This document shows, piece by piece, positions 34,406 through 42,652 of a DNA stretch of 64,000 nt. The first letter of the stretch is position 1, and the number at the start of each line of letters is the position of its first letter. Source of the DNA: Prevotellamassilia timonensis (GTDB taxonomy: Bacteria > Bacteroidota > Bacteroidia > Bacteroidales > Bacteroidaceae); the NCBI RefSeq assembly GCF_900106785.1, contig NZ_LT629845.1:247025-311024 (forward strand), in the 5' to 3' direction. The position numbers and the translations under genes are program-made. The notes under the pieces were generated by a model. The model was not told the origin of the DNA and did no database searches. It worked only from the letters and a program-made list of their open reading frames with translations.

Positions 34406-35416
34406 TCAATAATTACTCTCCTTCTTGATCAAATCATAGTTGTTATAACGGAGCAGTGCGTCAAATGACATTTCAGGGTGATGTTTCATGTAGCCATCTA
34501 CAATGCGCATACCAATCCACAGTCCCACGCCACGCGAGTGCGGGTCGACAAAATAAGGGTGTGCATCACTTGAATACAAAATGGAGTGCAGCAACAACGA
34601 GTCATAGCTGTTCCATATTTTTTCGTTGCGCAGCGTGTTCCACACGCGTCGTTCGTTCAGCTTGTACCATGCCTTGGTGGCCGGTTGGCAGGCTGCTATG
34701 TCAATAGCACTCTTATTAGTGAGTTGTGCCACCACCCAGGCAATTTTGCCTTGGTGTATAAGCCACTGTCCCAAAGTGTGGCGTATGCGCAGTCTCGTGG
34801 GAGGAAACTGTTGGTTCAGGTAAAAGTATAAGCAGTCCTGCACTATGCGCGAGGGCTCCATTGTGGCGCGCTGATTTTCGTAAAAATACTTTTTGTATGC
34901 GGGGTAATCAGCCCCCATGTATTTGTCGAGGCTGATGCCAATAAGGCTGTCGCCCACCACAATGCTTTGGTTAAAGGCCGAGTTTTGAGCGTAAATCTTG
35001 GGTGTAACAAAATTCTTGTCTTCGGTTTCAAGGCGCTTGAAGGCACGAGACAAAGCTTTTTCGTAAACCGAAAGGTCCTCAAACTTGCGCGATATGTCCA
35101 TGCGCAATTGCACCAGAATGGGGTCTTTGTAGTATGCTATCAAGCTGTCGTCAATGTCCTCATTGTCGGCGCGCCCGAGGTGCAGCACGTCCTCAATCAA
35201 TGCACGGGTCTCGCGTGGAAACTCCGTGTTCATTCGTTGCCACAAAGCCACATTGCCCGTATTGACATAGTCGTCCACCATGCGGTCGTAACGAATGATG
35301 CGCAAGTCCTTGCCAGCATTCTCCTTAATAAGGTTACGGTCAAACTGGCATGCTGCCATACAAATTGCAAGCGAGCATACCATGAGAGTGGATAATATGT
35401 AGCGTAAGCGTTTCAA
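34406..35416 (-). CDS. gldB: GldB-like lipoprotein
   Basis: A 336-residue lipoprotein: the signal peptide KRLRYILSTLMVCSLAICMAAC ends in the lipobox MAAC. The body follows the GldB family (DRMVDDYVNTGNVALWQRM, SLDKYMGADYPAYKKYFY, CLYFYLNQQFPP, WLIHQGKIAWVVAQL). GldB was found as a gliding-motility lipoprotein in Flavobacterium, but it is also present in non-gliding Bacteroidales, so its role here is not clear. It starts 39 nt from the glycosyltransferase gene's end. Type IX sorting domains in the window make a cell-envelope link plausible. CAAATATA at 35437-35444 is a likely -7 box on its strand. Confidence 0.85.
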   Translation of the reverse strand: MKRLRYILSTLMVCSLAICMAACQFDRNLIKENAGKDLRIIRYDRMVDDYVNTGNVALWQRMNTEFPRETRALIEDVLHLGRADNEDIDDSLIAYYKDPILVQLRMDISRKFEDLSVYEKALSRAFKRLETEDKNFVTPKIYAQNSAFNQSIVVGDSLIGISLDKYMGADYPAYKKYFYENQRATMEPSRIVQDCLYFYLNQQFPPTRLRIRHTLGQWLIHQGKIAWVVAQLTNKSAIDIAACQPATKAWYKLNERRVWNTLRNEKIWNSYDSLLLHSILYSSDAHPYFVDPHSRGVGLWIGMRIVDGYMKHHPEMSFDALLRYNNYDLIKKESNY

Positions 35417-35454
35417 CTATACTGTTATTTTGTTTGCAAATATATGAAATAATA

Positions 35455-36489
35455 TCAAAAATGCAAAGCGCTGAACCTTTTAATGCCTTTCGCGTAGTAC
35501 AAAAGCAGCAGGCTTTGGTCAATACGTTCGGGCAGTCCGTGTCCGCCATCGACGGCTAACTGCAGGTTGTGTTGGCGGTCTTTTTCAAAGTCAGGCAGCA
35601 TACGCCTAAACTCTCTGCGTGCCTTGTATACCGCCTTGAAGTTGGCCACATCGCCTGTAATCAAAAATTTGAAGGCCGCCACCATGTCAAGCCATTTGCG
35701 TACACGCATGACAGGCTTTAGCTCGTCGGCCGGCAAATTTTTGTAGAGCATCAGCAGATTGTTGCGGAAGTTGAGAAATGTCTTGCGCGGATTGCCCGCG
35801 GCAAGCGATGCCCCTCCCACGTGGTAGGCCACACTCTGCGGCACGCACACAATGCCTCTGCCGCGCGATCGCAGTCGCCAGCACAGGTCAATTTCCTCCA
35901 TGTGGGCAAAGAAACGGCCGTCAAGTCCGCCGCTCTCCTTCCAATCCTGGCTGCGCACCATCAAGGCCGCGCCAGTGGCCCAAAGCAGGTGTGCTGTGGT
36001 GTCGTACTGCCCTTCGTCGCGTTCAACATCGGCAAATATGCGGCCGCGGCAAAATGGATAACCGTAGCGGTCCATAAATCCACCAGCAGCTCCGGCATAC
36101 TCAAAGTATTGTTTGTCTTTCTGACTCAGCAGTTTGGGCTGGCAGGCAGCCACCTCAGGGTGCTGCTCCATATAGTCGAGCATGGGGCGCAACCAACCAT
36201 CTGGCACCTCCACATCAGAGTTTAATAACAAGTAGTAGGGAGCTTCCACCAGGTCGAGCGCCTTGTTGTAGCCCTCGGCAAAGCCATAATTTTGCGGCAA
36301 TGGCAGTAATTCAATTTCGGGAAATTCCTCCTTCAGCATATCGAGCGAGCCATCGGTCGAACCATTGTCGGCCACAATCACGCACCCCTCGTCTTTGGAG
36401 TGTTTTACAACCGAGGGTAAAAATTGGCGCATCATGTCGCGACCGTTCCAGTTAAGTATGACGATGGCTATTTTGTCAGTCTTAATCAT
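35455..36489 (-). CDS. Family 2 glycosyltransferase
   Basis: A 344-residue GT2 enzyme from the ATG at 36489. That start overlaps the end of mtaB by 8 nt, which suggests coupling. It begins KTDKIAIVILNWNGRDMMRQ, has CVIVADNGSTDGSLDML, the LLNSDVEVPDGWLRPM metal-binding part, and GAALMVRSQDWKESGGLDGRFFAHMEEIDLCWRLR. This is the dTDP-rhamnosyl/galactofuranosyl transferase-like class, often used in surface polysaccharide assembly. The C-terminus lacks an obvious membrane domain. Acceptor and sugar are not known. A start at 36519 would lie inside mtaB and adds unrelated residues. Confidence 0.88.
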   Translation of the reverse strand: MIKTDKIAIVILNWNGRDMMRQFLPSVVKHSKDEGCVIVADNGSTDGSLDMLKEEFPEIELLPLPQNYGFAEGYNKALDLVEAPYYLLLNSDVEVPDGWLRPMLDYMEQHPEVAACQPKLLSQKDKQYFEYAGAAGGFMDRYGYPFCRGRIFADVERDEGQYDTTAHLLWATGAALMVRSQDWKESGGLDGRFFAHMEEIDLCWRLRSRGRGIVCVPQSVAYHVGGASLAAGNPRKTFLNFRNNLLMLYKNLPADELKPVMRVRKWLDMVAAFKFLITGDVANFKAVYKARREFRRMLPDFEKDRQHNLQLAVDGGHGLPERIDQSLLLLYYAKGIKRFSALHF

Positions 36490-37837
36490 GAGCAGATGTA
36501 GTTTGGTCCAACACTTCATTCAAGCATTCGCCGTCGGCTGTAAAATCACCCAGTTCGGCCAAAGTCACATGGTTGTCTTTGGCATGGTCGCCGGTAGCTT
36601 GCTTCACGCGTATGTAGTTGTCGGTAAAGCCCTGCATGGGTTCATTGTCGCGTGCGTGCTCCCACAGCACAGGACGTGTGGTGCCAATAAATTGGGCATA
36701 ATGCGCACGTCGTTTCTCCTCCGACAGCGCAAGCAGGCGCTGGCTGCGTTCGTGTTTCGTCTGTGCCGGCACAACGTAGGGTATTTCCAGTGCTTTGGTG
36801 CCTGGGCGCTCGCTGTAGCTGAACACGTGCAGTTGCGAGATGTTGAGCGACTTGATAAAGTTGTACGACTCTTCAAAACACTCGTCCGTCTCGCCGCGCA
36901 TACCAACAATAACGTCCACCCCTATGAAAGCGTCGGGCATGATGTGCTTGATGCGTGCTATTTTTTGTGCAAACAGGGCCGTGTCGTAGTGGCGGTGCAT
37001 CAGTTTCAGCACTGTGTCAGAGCCGCATTGTAGCGGTATGTGAAAGTGAGGCATGAAGGCGCGCGACTGTGCGCAGAACTCAATAATCTCGTCGGTGAGC
37101 AAGTTTGGCTCTATGCTCGATATACGGTAGCGCTCAATGCCCACCACCTGGTCGAGAGCTTTGATAAGTTGCAGGAAAGTTTCGCCTGTCGAGCGGCCAA
37201 AGTCGCCCGTGTTGACACCCGTCAGCACTATTTCCTTGCCTCCTTCGGCGGCCACCTGCTCGGCCTGTTTAACGAGCGATGCAATGCTGCCGTTGCGTGA
37301 GCGGCCGCGTGCAATGGGAATGGTGCAGTAGGTGCAGTAATAGTTGCAGCCGTCTTGCACTTTCAGAAAATAGCGTGTGCGGTCACCGCGCGAGCATGAT
37401 GGCACAAAGGTGCGAATGTCCTTGGTAGGCACACTGATAGCCTCGTGGCAGGCGTCGCCGCCATTCAGGGCCTCCTTCTGTGCCATACGTTCCTCAATGT
37501 AACGCAGCACATCGCCTTTTTGTTCCATGCCAAGCACAAGGTCCACCCCGTCAAAGGTGGCGATTTCGTCGGCCTTGAGTTGGGCGTAGCAACCCATCAC
37601 CACCACAAAGGCACCCGGGTGTTCGCGTGTAAAGCGGTGTATGGCCTGTCGGCATTTGTGATCGGCCACATCGGTTACGGAGCAAGTGTTTACAATACAG
37701 ATGTCTGCATGTTCGCCCTTTTGTATGGTTTGCACCCCTTCGCGTTCCAGTTGGTCGCGAAGTGACGATGTTTCGGCAAAATTGAGTTTGCAGCCAAGTG
37801 TGTGGTAAGCTGCTTTCTTATTGTGTAGTGATGACAT
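36482..37837 (-). CDS. mtaB: tRNA t6A37 methylthiotransferase MtaB
   Basis: A 451-residue methylthiotransferase that turns t6A37 into ms2t6A in tRNAs reading ANN codons. The N-terminal domain has three cysteines for the first cluster (YHTLGCKLNFAE, CIVNTCSVTDVA, VVMGCYAQLKADE). The radical SAM cluster motif is CNYYCTYCTIPIARGRSR near residues 163-180. The C-terminal TRAM domain follows RPVLWEH. The KFSRN-type MtaB marks (GCKLN, SVTDVADHKCR) separate it from MiaB and RimO. CAAAGTTA at 37940-37947 gives a -7 box on its strand. The glycosyltransferase gene overlaps its stop. Confidence 0.93.
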   Translation of the reverse strand: MSSLHNKKAAYHTLGCKLNFAETSSLRDQLEREGVQTIQKGEHADICIVNTCSVTDVADHKCRQAIHRFTREHPGAFVVVMGCYAQLKADEIATFDGVDLVLGMEQKGDVLRYIEERMAQKEALNGGDACHEAISVPTKDIRTFVPSCSRGDRTRYFLKVQDGCNYYCTYCTIPIARGRSRNGSIASLVKQAEQVAAEGGKEIVLTGVNTGDFGRSTGETFLQLIKALDQVVGIERYRISSIEPNLLTDEIIEFCAQSRAFMPHFHIPLQCGSDTVLKLMHRHYDTALFAQKIARIKHIMPDAFIGVDVIVGMRGETDECFEESYNFIKSLNISQLHVFSYSERPGTKALEIPYVVPAQTKHERSQRLLALSEEKRRAHYAQFIGTTRPVLWEHARDNEPMQGFTDNYIRVKQATGDHAKDNHVTLAELGDFTADGECLNEVLDQTTSAHD

Positions 37838-37947
37838 GCTATTTCAATACCTTATATGTATAGTGTGTCTGTTGGTACGAAATCGAACGTGCATTCAGGT
37901 TAGTTCACGTCAACAAATTCCGCCAACACATAATCCGTGCAAAGTTA

Positions 37948-38104
37948 CGAAATATCGGAGAAGAAATGCCTACAAGGCTAAAACATATTAACGCACTGGT
38001 CCGAAACAATAATAGATTATACGCCAAGCCAAGTACTTGACAAGAAACTCCCCCCCGAATAGTAGTGCCTTAAAGCATAAATCAAAATAAATATAACAGA
38101 ATAA
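37948..38104. other. Gene-free stretch upstream of mtaB
   Basis: AT-rich. Apart from the T-run of the tRNA-like RNA unit at its right edge, nothing was seen. Confidence 0.4.
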
Positions 38105-38195
38105 ACAAAAAAGCATGGAAGCGACAGATTCGAACTGCTGCTCTCAGTCTAACGACTGGCCAACTTCCTATATACTGGCTCTACTTCCATGCTAT
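38105..38195 (-). ncRNA. Candidate tRNA-like small RNA (not a standard tRNA)
   Basis: On the minus strand a transcript of about 82 nt starts AGCATGGAAGTAGAGCC and ends GCTTCCATGCT followed by TTTTTTGTTT. A 10-bp closing stem (AGCATGGAAG/CTTCCATGCT) contains a tRNA-like T-arm, GCAGTTCGAATCTGT, and a hairpin CAGTC-GTTA-GACTG where a tRNA would have its anticodon arm. The 4-nt loop cannot hold a normal anticodon. A promoter ends about 6 nt before it. It could be a tRNA pseudogene or a tRNA-derived small RNA. No known family was recognised. Confidence 0.5.
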
Positions 38196-38199
38196 GCTG

Positions 38200-38231
38200 C
38201 GAAGGTAGCAAATAAAACATTACTAAGCAAA
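38200..38231 (-). promoter_or_regulatory. Promoter of the tRNA-like RNA
   Basis: Minus strand: TTTG (38228-38231), 20 nt, TACCTTCG (38200-38207), one base off the -7 consensus TAnnTTTG. Confidence 0.55.
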
Positions 38232-38356
38232 ATAAAAATGGAAACTGTGTCAGAAGGGTATGCACTCTTTAGAATATACAACAAGGTAACCCCCAATATA
38301 CGTATTCCCGCTGAATACTTATTGCTGAGTTCGTGCTATACAGAGGAAAAAAGCAA

Positions 38357-38787
38357 TTTTGTCTACACTCTGCACTATTGTTTGTAATGTGTTGAAAATT
38401 AAATAATTAGGCGTGTAGACACCGTCTGCACTTGTCTACACTTCTGTCTGCACTTGTCTGCACTGTCTGCACTTTGATGCGAGCCTTTATGCAGGCGTGG
38501 TGAAATGGGTGTAGAATAGCCGCAAGCATTGTTATGGGAGGGCGAAAATACAGTTGCGGGAGTTAGAAAGGACTCTTGCTCCGTATGAAAAATCTCTCCC
38601 CCTATGCCGATTCGTGTCTCTGTTCGTGAACGAATGAAGGGAGGTGCAAGCAGTGTGTTTGAATGTAGATGGTGGCATAGGAACAAGGCGCGTGCAGATG
38701 CCAGTGCAGACGGAGTGTAGATGTGTATACACTGCTTAAGTGCTTGATTATCAATAAAGAATATGTAAAAAGTGCAGAGTGCAGACA
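38357..38787. repeat. Terminal-inverted-repeat element with GTCTGCACT iterons (copy 2)
   Basis: The left end TTTTGTCTACACTCTGCACT (38357-38376) faces AGTGCAGAGTGCAGACA (38771-38787), 17 bp with one mismatch. GTGTAGACA follows the left end, as in copy 1, and TGATTATCAA precedes the right end. GTCTGCACT or GTCTACACT recurs at 38427-38473. A palindrome GTAAAAAGTG..CACTTTTTAC frames the right end. Confidence 0.72.
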
Positions 38788-39144
38788 CTTTTTACATAAT
38801 TAAAAATATGGCGTGCATAGAACGTGTGCAGACAAGTGCACATGCTCGTTTGCACTTGGTGCAGATGGGGTGTGACGCCCTAATACCTAATTCCTTTACA
38901 GATTGTTGGCGAGATTATTCAGCTTGTTTGTGTTTAGGGCTTGTTTGATGTCAAGGAATGAAGGCGTGTGGTTGTCAAATGGTTGGGTAAAGACTTGGTT
39001 TTGGATATTCTTGCCGAGTTTCCTTTATACAGTCATTTTGCTTGTCTGTTTTGTCGCATTATATATCAACAAATAGGCGGAGGATGGGGTGATTTGAAGT
39101 CACCACATCCTTTTACCGTTTATAGCCTATGTCTTTTGTGTTCC
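38788..39144. other. Gene-free region between the repeat element and the recombinase gene
   Basis: Contains further scattered TGCAGACAAGTGCA-type matches at 38828-38850. No supported gene. Confidence 0.45.
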
Positions 39145-40071
39145 CTATTTTCCAAGAGACTTGATCATCTTGGTGATGCACTTTTTCTTCTGCTCCATGT
39201 TCGGGTGAACATAGAGATTAAGGGTTGTTGTAATGTTGGCATGACCGAGCAATACACTTACTGTCTTGTAGTCGCAGTTGCTTTCAATGCAGCGTGTTGC
39301 AAAGCTATGGCGCAGCCCGTGATACTTTAGTCGAGGCATGTCAAGATGCGCCATCAACCGATGATAATAGTTGCGGTAGGTACGTGGCTCTGTCGGTTTC
39401 TTCTCATTGGTCAGTACATAGAAGTCTGTGTTTACCACCTTTTTCAGTGGCTTCACCATCGCCAGCAGTTCCTTGTTCATCGGTATCTCACGGCATGAGT
39501 TCTTTGTCTTGGGTGTGTTGATGACCAACTCCGTGTGCTTGCGTTCGCCCTCCACAATGTAGATGCGCTCAATGGTGCGACTCACGGTGATAGTGCCATT
39601 ATCGGTATTGATGTCCGACCATTTCAAACCGCAAATTTCTCCAATACGCAAGCCAGTGGTCAGACTGATGTAGATACCGAGGTTACGGAATGTGAAGTTC
39701 TGTTTGATGAAATCGAGGATCTTCTTATGGTGTGCCACCGTCAGCACCTCAATTTCCTTGTTGGGCTCTGTCGTAGGGTATTTGATGTCCCACTCGCAAT
39801 AGTTCAACCATTCGTTCTTTACTCCGAACTTCATAACCATTTTCAAGACAATAAGGATGTCCTTCACCGTCTTAATGCTTAGACCGCCATTCAGTTTCTG
39901 TAAAACGAACTCCTGCACAAGTTTCTCACTCAGAGCATCGCAATCACCAAATGATGGCAGAATGTGGTTCTCCAGAATTAGCACATAAGCAGCGTATGTG
40001 GACTGCTTTACGTAGCGTTGCTTGTCACTTTTCCAAGCCAACGCAATTTCTCTAATTGTTTTTATTGTCAT
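39145..40071 (-). CDS. Tyrosine recombinase adjacent to the hsdS inversion region
   Basis: A 308-residue phage-integrase-type recombinase with a complete catalytic set: Arg142 (TTGLRIGEICGLKWSDI), a Lys near 188 (TPKTKNSCREIP), His251 and Arg254 (YHGLRHSFATR), His277 (VLLGHANITTT), Tyr287 (LNLYVHPNM). The N-terminal 100 residues form a SAM-like core-binding domain (YVKQSTYAAYVLILENHILP). It lies just outside the invertible segment and reads away from it, the usual place for the enzyme that shuffles hsdS genes in Bacteroidetes and other phyla. Its start is 53 nt from the first inverted repeat. Intact and probably active. Confidence 0.9.
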   Translation of the reverse strand: MTIKTIREIALAWKSDKQRYVKQSTYAAYVLILENHILPSFGDCDALSEKLVQEFVLQKLNGGLSIKTVKDILIVLKMVMKFGVKNEWLNYCEWDIKYPTTEPNKEIEVLTVAHHKKILDFIKQNFTFRNLGIYISLTTGLRIGEICGLKWSDINTDNGTITVSRTIERIYIVEGERKHTELVINTPKTKNSCREIPMNKELLAMVKPLKKVVNTDFYVLTNEKKPTEPRTYRNYYHRLMAHLDMPRLKYHGLRHSFATRCIESNCDYKTVSVLLGHANITTTLNLYVHPNMEQKKKCITKMIKSLGK

Positions 40072-40124
40072 TGTAATCCTTAATTTTGAAGATGTACATA
40101 ATAATTAGAGAAAATAGACCTCTG

Positions 40125-40167
40125 ATGTCCCAAATCTCAGATTCCCAGAGTTTCAGGGGGAGTGGGA
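40125..40167 (+). repeat. Inverted repeat 1, silent copy (N-terminal hsdS segment)
   Basis: 43 bp, beginning ATGTCCCAAATCTCAGA and ending GGGGGAGTGGGA, matching 42403-42445 in reverse with one mismatch. It encodes VPNLR(F/L)PEFQGEW. Confidence 0.92.
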
Positions 40168-40663
40168 GAAGTGCACATTTGATGAAATAGCACAATACAA
40201 AAAAGGTCCTTTTGGTAGTGCATTGAAGAAAGATATTTTCGTTCCGCAAAGCAAGACTGCAATAAAAGTTTACGAACAACAAAATGCCATAAAAAAAGAC
40301 TGGACCTTGAGCAGATATTATATTACGAAAGATTACTTCGATTCACACATGAAACAATTTGTTACAAAAGCTGGTGATTTGATTGTCTCATGTGCAGGAA
40401 CTATTGGAGAAATCTATGAATTACCACAAGAAGCAGAGGATGGCGTATTTAATCAAGCTTTGATGAGAGTACGAGTAAACGACGAATTTGTAAATAAGAA
40501 AATTTTTATAACAGTATTCTCTTCGATGATTGATAAATTTTCCAAAATTTACAGTAATGGTTCTGCCATTAAAAACATACCTCCATTTGCAGACCTAAAA
40601 AGGACGCATGTATATTTACCTTGTAAAGAAGAACAAAACGCAATAACCAAACTATTGCGCTCA

Positions 40664-40726
40664 CTTGACGAGCGCATTGCTACTCAAAACAAAATCATTG
40701 ACAAGTTGCAGTCCTTAATCAAGGGA
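40664..40726 (+). repeat. Inverted repeat 2, silent copy (central hsdS helix)
   Basis: 63 bp matching 41856-41918 in reverse with three mismatches; the last 42 bp are identical. It encodes LDERIATQNKIIDKLQSLIK. Confidence 0.92.
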
Positions 40727-41228
40727 ATTGCACAGAAGATAGTTCACAGCAACAAGACTAATGTTCGTTTGTCAGAGTGCGTAGAATGCAGTTCTTCCAC
40801 CTTACAAGAAAGTGATGTTTGTGAACATGGTGCATATCCAGTTTATGGAGCAAATGGCATCGTTGGCTACCTCGATAATTATAATACAGAGGGTGAAGCC
40901 GTTTATATTATCAAAGATGGTTCTGGTGTAGGAACCGTTTCCTACGTTACAGGCAAATGTTCTGCAACAGGAACTTTGAATACATTACAAGCAAAAGAAG
41001 GCTATTCACTCCAATACCTTTACTATCTGCTGAAAGTATTCAACTTTGAACCCTATAAGACAGGTATGGCTATACCTCACATATATTTCAAGGATTATGG
41101 CAAAGCCAAGTTTTTTTGCCCATCATATACAGAACAACTCCAATATGCTCAGTCGTTATCTGCAATAGATAGCAAATTATTGGTGGAAAAGAACATTCTA
41201 ACAAGCCTAAGTATGCAGAAGAAATATT

Positions 41229-41266
41229 TGCTCCGCCAGATGTTTATATGAACATTTGGCGAAGCA
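41229..41266. repeat. Inverted repeat 3 (hsdS C-termini, tail to tail)
   Basis: TTGCTCCGCCAGATGTT and its mirrored GAACATTTGGCGAAGCA meet around TATAT. It encodes LLRQMFI on both strands. The two genes' stop codons overlap within it (41244-41251). Confidence 0.82.
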
Positions 41267-42563
41267 GATACTGCTTTTGAGATTTATAAAGGTTAAGCAT
41301 TTGTCTTTCTGTTTCTATTTTACAGTCTATATGCCCCAACACAGAGTATATTCGTTTTTGATCTGCTAAGGTTGGTAGTTTAATACTTGCCTTCTCGAAA
41401 TCAGCCTTACACAGGTTGAACCTCGTACTTCCTTGTGCATAAGGATAAATAAATTTGCGGAATGCTGTTAAAGAAACGTAGTAAGACAGATACGGAGGAA
41501 AAGCAACTTCCGTATTTGTGATGTGAATTCCAAAACAAAAACTATTGAGATACACTTTCTCTTTACCAAGATACACAGACCCTACACCAACTTCTTCTGG
41601 AGTTTCCGAGGATAATGTGAATAACACATCGCCATATTTTACAACATTCTGTTTCTCATCATCTTTGATTGCCACATATTGGAAATCATTTTCTTTGATG
41701 ACATTGTTTGAATACACATTCAAATAAGTTATGAAAGGCTTACCCGAACCGAAATCTTGTGCAGACTTCCCAGATAGTCCAGAATATGAAGTGCCAAGTT
41801 CTGCAAAAGAGGTCAATACTTCACCACCATATTGAGTATACAAGAAGTCATTTAGTCCCTTGATTAAGGACTGCAACTTGTCAATGATTTTGTTTTGGGT
41901 CGCTATGCGCTCGTCAAGCAAAGAGAACATTTTTCCAATTTTCTTTTGCTCTTTTATATTTGCAAAGTGCAGTTTTACTTTGCTCAATACTTCTTGCCCA
42001 ATATTAAAATGTTGCGCACCTGCACCCATTGGAACTATTTTTTTGCGAGCAAACGGACTGCGTAACAAATAATTGAAGTATTGTGGGTCATATTCTCCTT
42101 TTTTCTTTCCACGAATAACAAAACCTCCAAATACAGCAGTTTTATCATCCATATAAACATTCGCTCTACCAACATCCTCCAAAGTTTCTGAACTGCGTTG
42201 GAATAATATATCTCCTTTTTCAACAGAAAAGTCAGATAATTCTTTCTCCGTTACATCAACAGAAGCCTTAATGCAATCATATGAAATGACTGCATTATTA
42301 AGAATGTCCATAACAGAAATGAACTTTATACCTTTGCCGAATTTGTCTGGTTTGGGGTTTAATCCATTCTTGAAATCAAGAAGTTCTGAAAGCCCAAGTT
42401 CTTCCCACTCCCCCTGAAACTCTGGGAGTCTGAGATTTGGGACATTAAGGACTTTTCGTCCTTGATTTTTCTCATGCTCGGCAGAGTTCAAGCAAGCTTG
42501 ACTCTGCTCTCGCTCACTCGAAAAATAGAGTTTCTTATGTTCGTTATTTTTTGTCGTTGTCAT
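41244..42563 (-). CDS. hsdS: Expressed HsdS, type I restriction specificity subunit
   Basis: A 439-residue protein with two target-recognition domains. The first starts after VPNLRLPEFQGEWEELGLSE and is followed by the central conserved helix LLDERIATQNKIIDKLQSLI. The second runs to the conserved DQKRIYSVLGHIDCKIETER and LLRQMFI end. An N-terminal tail of about 38 residues (MTTTKNNEHKKLYFSSEREQ...) lies outside the invertible part and supplies the start. HsdS sets which bipartite sequence the HsdM2S methyltransferase and HsdR2M2S nuclease recognise. Last gene of the RM operon. The recognition site cannot be predicted. Confidence 0.93.
   Translation of the reverse strand: MTTTKNNEHKKLYFSSEREQSQACLNSAEHEKNQGRKVLNVPNLRLPEFQGEWEELGLSELLDFKNGLNPKPDKFGKGIKFISVMDILNNAVISYDCIKASVDVTEKELSDFSVEKGDILFQRSSETLEDVGRANVYMDDKTAVFGGFVIRGKKKGEYDPQYFNYLLRSPFARKKIVPMGAGAQHFNIGQEVLSKVKLHFANIKEQKKIGKMFSLLDERIATQNKIIDKLQSLIKGLNDFLYTQYGGEVLTSFAELGTSYSGLSGKSAQDFGSGKPFITYLNVYSNNVIKENDFQYVAIKDDEKQNVVKYGDVLFTLSSETPEEVGVGSVYLGKEKVYLNSFCFGIHITNTEVAFPPYLSYYVSLTAFRKFIYPYAQGSTRFNLCKADFEKASIKLPTLADQKRIYSVLGHIDCKIETERQMLNLYKSQKQYLLRQMFI
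41856..41918 (-). repeat. Inverted repeat 2, expressed copy
   Basis: Partner of 40664-40726, lying between the two recognition domains of the expressed hsdS. Confidence 0.92.
42403..42445 (-). repeat. Inverted repeat 1, expressed copy
   Basis: Partner of 40125-40167. It marks the outer limit of the switch in the expressed gene. The first 38 or so codons lie outside it. Confidence 0.92.
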
Positions 42564-42592
42564 TTTTAATCCTTAATTTGATTGTTCTGAAA

Positions 42593-42649
42593 TAGTCCAC
42601 CAGCTTGGTGGACAAATTATTTCCCTAAAATTTCCACAAGTTGTGGAAG
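42593..42649. promoter_or_regulatory. Two short palindromes between the RhuM-like gene and hsdS
   Basis: GTCCACCAgctTGGTGGAC (42593-42611) and TTCCACAAgTTGTGGAA (42634-42650). They may terminate or pause transcription, or bind a regulator. Either would affect how much hsdS is made. Confidence 0.45.
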
Positions 42650-42652
42650 ATT

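Larger units (their letters stand above)
40118..41251 (+). pseudogene. Silent hsdS (type I specificity subunit) without start
   Basis: An open frame from just after a TAG at 40115 to a TGA at 41251, with no ATG or promoter. It begins with the conserved segment VPNLRFPEFQGEWEK, then a first target-recognition domain, the central helix LDERIATQNKIIDKLQSLIK, a second target-recognition domain and the conserved end KKYLLRQMFI. The shared parts are nearly identical to the expressed hsdS, while both recognition domains differ. It faces the expressed gene, with their stop codons overlapping. It is a cassette store: inversion at the repeats would join its domains to the expressed start. A TTG at 40223 is not a credible start. 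Confidence 0.87.

Noticed and set aside
38112..38193. Standard tRNA on the minus strand
   Set aside because: The T-arm is tRNA-like, but the hairpin in the anticodon position has a 5-bp stem with a 4-nt loop, and the D-arm is irregular, so no anticodon can be assigned. Kept as a tRNA-like RNA.
40223..40262. TTG at 40223 as a real start of the plus-strand hsdS
   Set aside because: It would remove the conserved VPNLR..EFQGEWE segment and the first part of a recognition domain, and there is no promoter. The frame is open further upstream, as expected for a silent cassette.
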